Of a DNA stretch of 31,250 nt, positions 29,640 through 31,250 are shown in pieces. The number at the start of each line of letters is the position of its first letter. Position 1 is the stretch's first letter. Location: positions 1 to 31,250 of the IMG/VR virus record IMGVR_UViG_3300033155_001112; one strand, written 5' to 3'. The stretch comes from a virus. A model generated the notes under the pieces. It had not been told where the DNA came from and did not search any database. It was given only the letters and a program-made list of their open reading frames with translations. Position numbers and translations under genes: made by a program.

Positions 29640-29892
29640 AAAGGTAAGCAAGACTGTACTCCACCTGACTGATGCACATGGCAGGCAGATGGGCATTGAG
29701 GGAAGTGAGATGGTAATTGAAGCCTGGAAACTGATCCATAGTTATAAAATGTTGTATGGAGATGAGCAAGTGGTTCGTCATGTCAAGATGGTAAGGTCAA
29801 TTACTGGAATTGGCCTCAAAGAGGCGAAGTATCTGGTTGAAGATGCATACCACAATAACCTGACGGATGTATTTGATCTCTACGGATCATAA
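29629..29892 (+). CDS. L7/L12 C-terminal-domain-like early protein B, 87 aa
   Basis: ATG at 29629 with GGAG seven bases upstream gives MKVEKVSKTVLHLTDAHGRQ. Residues about 45-71 (DEQVVRHVKMVRSITGIGLK then EAKYLVEDA) closely match the L7/L12 C-terminal domain of bacteria ('K-A-V-R-x-x-T-G-L-G-L-K-E-A-K-D-L-V-E'): R, T, G, G-L-K-E-A-K and L-V-E all align. Paralogue A at 29068 shares D-x-x-G-R-Q and the motif. The 40 residues before the motif do not resemble the L7/L12 N-terminus or hinge. Likely interacts with translation GTPases; this is inference from the motif. Confidence 0.8.
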   Translation: MKVEKVSKTVLHLTDAHGRQMGIEGSEMVIEAWKLIHSYKMLYGDEQVVRHVKMVRSITGIGLKEAKYLVEDAYHNNLTDVFDLYGS

Positions 29893-29899
29893 TTACTGC

Positions 29900-29919
29900 G
29901 CCTCCCTGAGCTGGGAGGC
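29900..29919 (+). other. Intergenic hairpin of the early gene module
   Basis: GCCTCCC-TGAGCT-GGGAGGC is a perfect 7-bp stem, followed by ATAACCAAAGAGGCATTACA and the next ATG. Confidence 0.7.
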
Positions 29920-29940
29920 ATAACCAAAGAGGCATTACAA

Positions 29941-30120
29941 ATGACTGATTTTGAATATGAAAGCTTGATTGAGGCCACCGCTATACTTGGCGCCATCGAG
30001 GATCTTGGCCTTGGCTTTACGCATTATAAACAAGGCTTAATTGTTGTTGATTGCAGTTTGCAAAGCCAAGTCACCTATATTAATGATGCAGTTGAAAAAA
30101 GGATGAACAACAATGAATGA
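29941..30120 (+). CDS. Early small protein, 59 aa, paralogue of the 30311 gene
   Basis: ATG at 29941 with GAGGCATTACAA before it gives MTDFEYESLIEATAILGAIE. The stretch AILGAIEDLGLGFTH is nearly identical to AILGAIEDMGLDFTH in the protein at 30311, so both genes are tandem duplicates. The end (VEKRMNNNE) overlaps the next gene by 8 bases. Family unknown. Confidence 0.68.
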   Translation: MTDFEYESLIEATAILGAIEDLGLGFTHYKQGLIVVDCSLQSQVTYINDAVEKRMNNNE

Positions 30121-30310
30121 TAGAAAAGAAATCTTGAAGCAACTTGCACAAATCATGCATCAAATTGAATTGATTTGTGATGGTGATTGGGTAGCAGAAG
30201 AAGCAGCTGGAGAGCCCACTCAATATTATTTTTCTATGACATCTCATGAATTCACCATAGATGAAATTATGCAGCAATTGGCAGAAGATTATCCAGATGA
30301 GGGCAGCTAA
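30113..30310 (+). CDS. Early small protein, 65 aa
   Basis: Starts MNDRKEILKQLAQIMHQIEL with AAAGGA upstream. Two acidic helices around a strand (QYYFSMTSHEFTIDEIM). It lies between two duplicated genes and overlaps the first. No family recognised. Confidence 0.6.
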   Translation: MNDRKEILKQLAQIMHQIELICDGDWVAEEAAGEPTQYYFSMTSHEFTIDEIMQQLAEDYPDEGS

Positions 30311-30508
30311 ATGACTGAGTTTAGATATCATAATGACAGAGGCGCCATTGCCATTCTTGGTGCAATTGAAGACATGGGGCTTGACTTCACCCATGAGCCT
30401 GATGTGATGGAGTATGGATCCATCTGGGTAGATATGGAACTTGAAAGTGAGTTTGATTATATTTGGGCAGCTTTCTGTAAATCCCAATTACCAAGGCCAC
30501 TTGATTAA
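30311..30508 (+). CDS. Early small acidic protein, 65 aa, paralogue of the 29941 gene
   Basis: Starts MTEFRYHNDRGAIAILGAIE directly after the previous stop (GAGG eight bases before). It carries AILGAIEDMGLDFTH, then an acidic beta end (EYGSIWVDMELESEFDYIWA). Homologous to the 29941 protein over the first 30 residues, diverged after. Confidence 0.68.
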   Translation: MTEFRYHNDRGAIAILGAIEDMGLDFTHEPDVMEYGSIWVDMELESEFDYIWAAFCKSQLPRPLD

Positions 30509-30523
30509 TAAAAGAGGTACTAA

Positions 30524-30754
30524 ATGAATATTGATCCTAGACTAATGAAAGTCACCGAAGACTTCCTTTCAAGTTATAAAGAGATACTGACATCCAAGCT
30601 TGGTCACCAACCAGAAGGCTGGAGTATATTTGAGGAGGAATATATTGATCACCTCACTATAAATCTCACCCCCACTGTTAATCAGCAATTCCTCATCCAG
30701 GCCACTCTTAATCGTAAATGTCTTATATATGAAGAGTTCCTTGGAATTATCTAA
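30524..30754 (+). CDS. Last early protein of the unit, 76 aa
   Basis: Starts MNIDPRLMKVTEDFLSSYKE behind AGAGGTACTAA. A helical first half is followed by strands (EEYIDHLTINLTPTVNQQFL, IQATLNRKCLIYEEF). No family recognised. It ends 14 bases before a terminator, so it is the final gene of this transcription unit. Confidence 0.65.
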   Translation: MNIDPRLMKVTEDFLSSYKEILTSKLGHQPEGWSIFEEEYIDHLTINLTPTVNQQFLIQATLNRKCLIYEEFLGII

Positions 30755-30767
30755 TTACTCCCACCTA

Positions 30768-30799
30768 GCCTGCCTCCAATCTGAGGCGGGCTTCTTTTT
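30768..30799 (+). terminator. Rho-independent terminator of the early unit
   Basis: GCCTGCCTC-CAATCT-GAGGCGGGC is a 9-bp stem (one G-T pair) followed by TTCTTTTT. Directly after comes another copy of CTCCGCTGG (30809-30817). Strong, forward orientation. Confidence 0.88.
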
Positions 30800-30988
30800 G
30801 TTTCAATTCTCCGCTGGCAAGGATCCACCCCATCTTTTTTGTTGTTTTTATTTGTTTTGTTTACAAAACACTGTTAAAATGCCCATCTCCTTATATAGAT
30901 TGTGGCCAATTTGAGACACAGAATTGATTTGGGCCTACACAAAACTGTTTCTGGCTTCACAAAATCATTTTGCAAGGCTGCATTAATA

Positions 30989-31004
30989 GGCACGAAACTT
31001 GCAT
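30989..31004 (+). promoter_or_regulatory. Sigma54-like -24/-12 promoter sequence
   Basis: GGCACGAAACTTGCAT matches the -24 (GGCAC) and -12 (TTGCA) elements with exactly 10 bases between GG and GC, as required by sigma54. The first base of the usual TGGCAC is A here. It sits 190 bases after the early terminator and points right, with no gene in view downstream. No enhancer site was identified. Confidence 0.45.
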
Positions 31005-31072
31005 AGTACCCTACAAAAAGTAAGGTAGAAATGAGGTAGTTTAGGGCAAGAAGGAGGCAACTGCAAGTGTAT

Positions 31073-31117
31073 GATATATATATAATATATATATATATAT
31101 TATATATATTATATATC
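31073..31117. repeat. Alternating AT tract
   Basis: About 45 bases of A and T alone, nearly all alternating, near-palindromic (starts GATATATAT, ends ATATATATC). It would melt or extrude as a cruciform easily. Position after a terminator and before a GC-alternating stretch suggests a structural DNA element. Confidence 0.8.
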
Positions 31118-31250
31118 TTTACTCCATTTCGGTCTGTTGTGGGACCTATTTTGGTTAGAGCTAGCTCTTCTCAAAAGAGCATTATGCTATCTTGATATAA
31201 GCTAGCTCGAGTGGAAAAGCAGGATTCTAGGGGTGCGTGCGCGCGCGGGG

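Larger units (their letters stand above)
30800..31250. other. 450-base region without a gene
   Basis: I see no convincing coding frame. Contents in order: three related ACAAAA-CTGTT type words (near 30862, 30938 and 30958); a sigma54-like promoter sequence; a perfect AAGGAGG that leads only to a frame closed within seven codons; a 45-base alternating AT tract; two GCTAGCTC words (about 31160 and 31200); and a purine-pyrimidine alternating end (GTGCGTGCGCGCGCGGGG). Neither strand has an obvious tRNA fold. A regulatory or origin-like role is possible. Confidence 0.55.

Noticed and set aside
31067-31087. Gene start after a perfect AAGGAGG near the right end
   Set aside because: The GTG frame closes with TAA after six codons inside the AT tract, and the ATG frame after four.
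1-31250. tRNA genes, integrase, repressor or attachment site
   Set aside because: I looked for cloverleaf-like palindromes and for integrase or HTH repressor motifs and saw none; a temperate life style cannot be supported from this window.

Overview
The window looks like part of the genome of a tailed, double-stranded DNA bacteriophage with a siphovirus-like gene order and no host-type genes. It is AT-rich, almost fully coding, uses Shine-Dalgarno starts throughout, and has genes that touch or overlap by a few bases. The Shine-Dalgarno (GAGG/AGGAG) and sigma70-type promoter elements suggest a Gram-negative bacterial host, but I cannot name it. No integrase, repressor, tRNA or CRISPR array was seen, and the replication genes must lie outside the window.

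Reverse strand, about 23.2 kb down to 1: the late (packaging, head, tail, lysis) block. In transcription order it holds terminase small subunit; terminase large subunit split into an ATPase piece and a nuclease piece by an in-frame stop; portal (DUF4055 type); coiled-coil scaffold; a small ORF; major capsid protein; a GIY-YIG homing endonuclease behind a hairpin terminator; a small Lys/Val-rich protein; a probable capsid decoration protein; a nest of very small membrane ORFs and a lipoprotein; a DUF1353 protein; a membrane/coiled-coil protein and an M15 peptidase endolysin; a run of appendage genes (13.6-5.5 kb) including a PKD plus BspA-like repeat protein and a giant 1154-residue protein built of 41 copies of a 22-residue unit; then head-tail connectors, tail terminator, major tail protein, two tail assembly chaperones and the 5' part of the tape measure gene, which runs off the left edge.

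Intergenic control region, about 23.2-24.9 kb: it contains a late promoter, G-runs and a (GGGTGCA)n G-quadruplex-like stretch beside terS, a strong bidirectional terminator, a CpG-rich orphan gene (154 aa) of unlike composition, a 19-bp perfect inverted repeat, a second bidirectional terminator, and an array of about eight 18-nt repeats (iteron-like) just ahead of the forward-strand transcription unit.

Forward strand, 24.9-30.8 kb: about 22 very small, mostly acidic ORFs of unknown function, the typical layout of phage early host-takeover genes. Most are introduced by a repeated module: an RNA hairpin, then a near-identical ribosome-binding leader (GAGGTATTAAAAATG). At least three pairs are internal duplicates. 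Two of the proteins carry a segment strongly resembling the C-terminal domain of ribosomal protein L7/L12, which makes translation-factor recruitment sites a plausible target. The unit ends at a clear terminator (30768-30799), followed by 450 bases without a gene that hold a sigma54-like promoter sequence, a 45-base alternating AT tract and a GC-alternating end.
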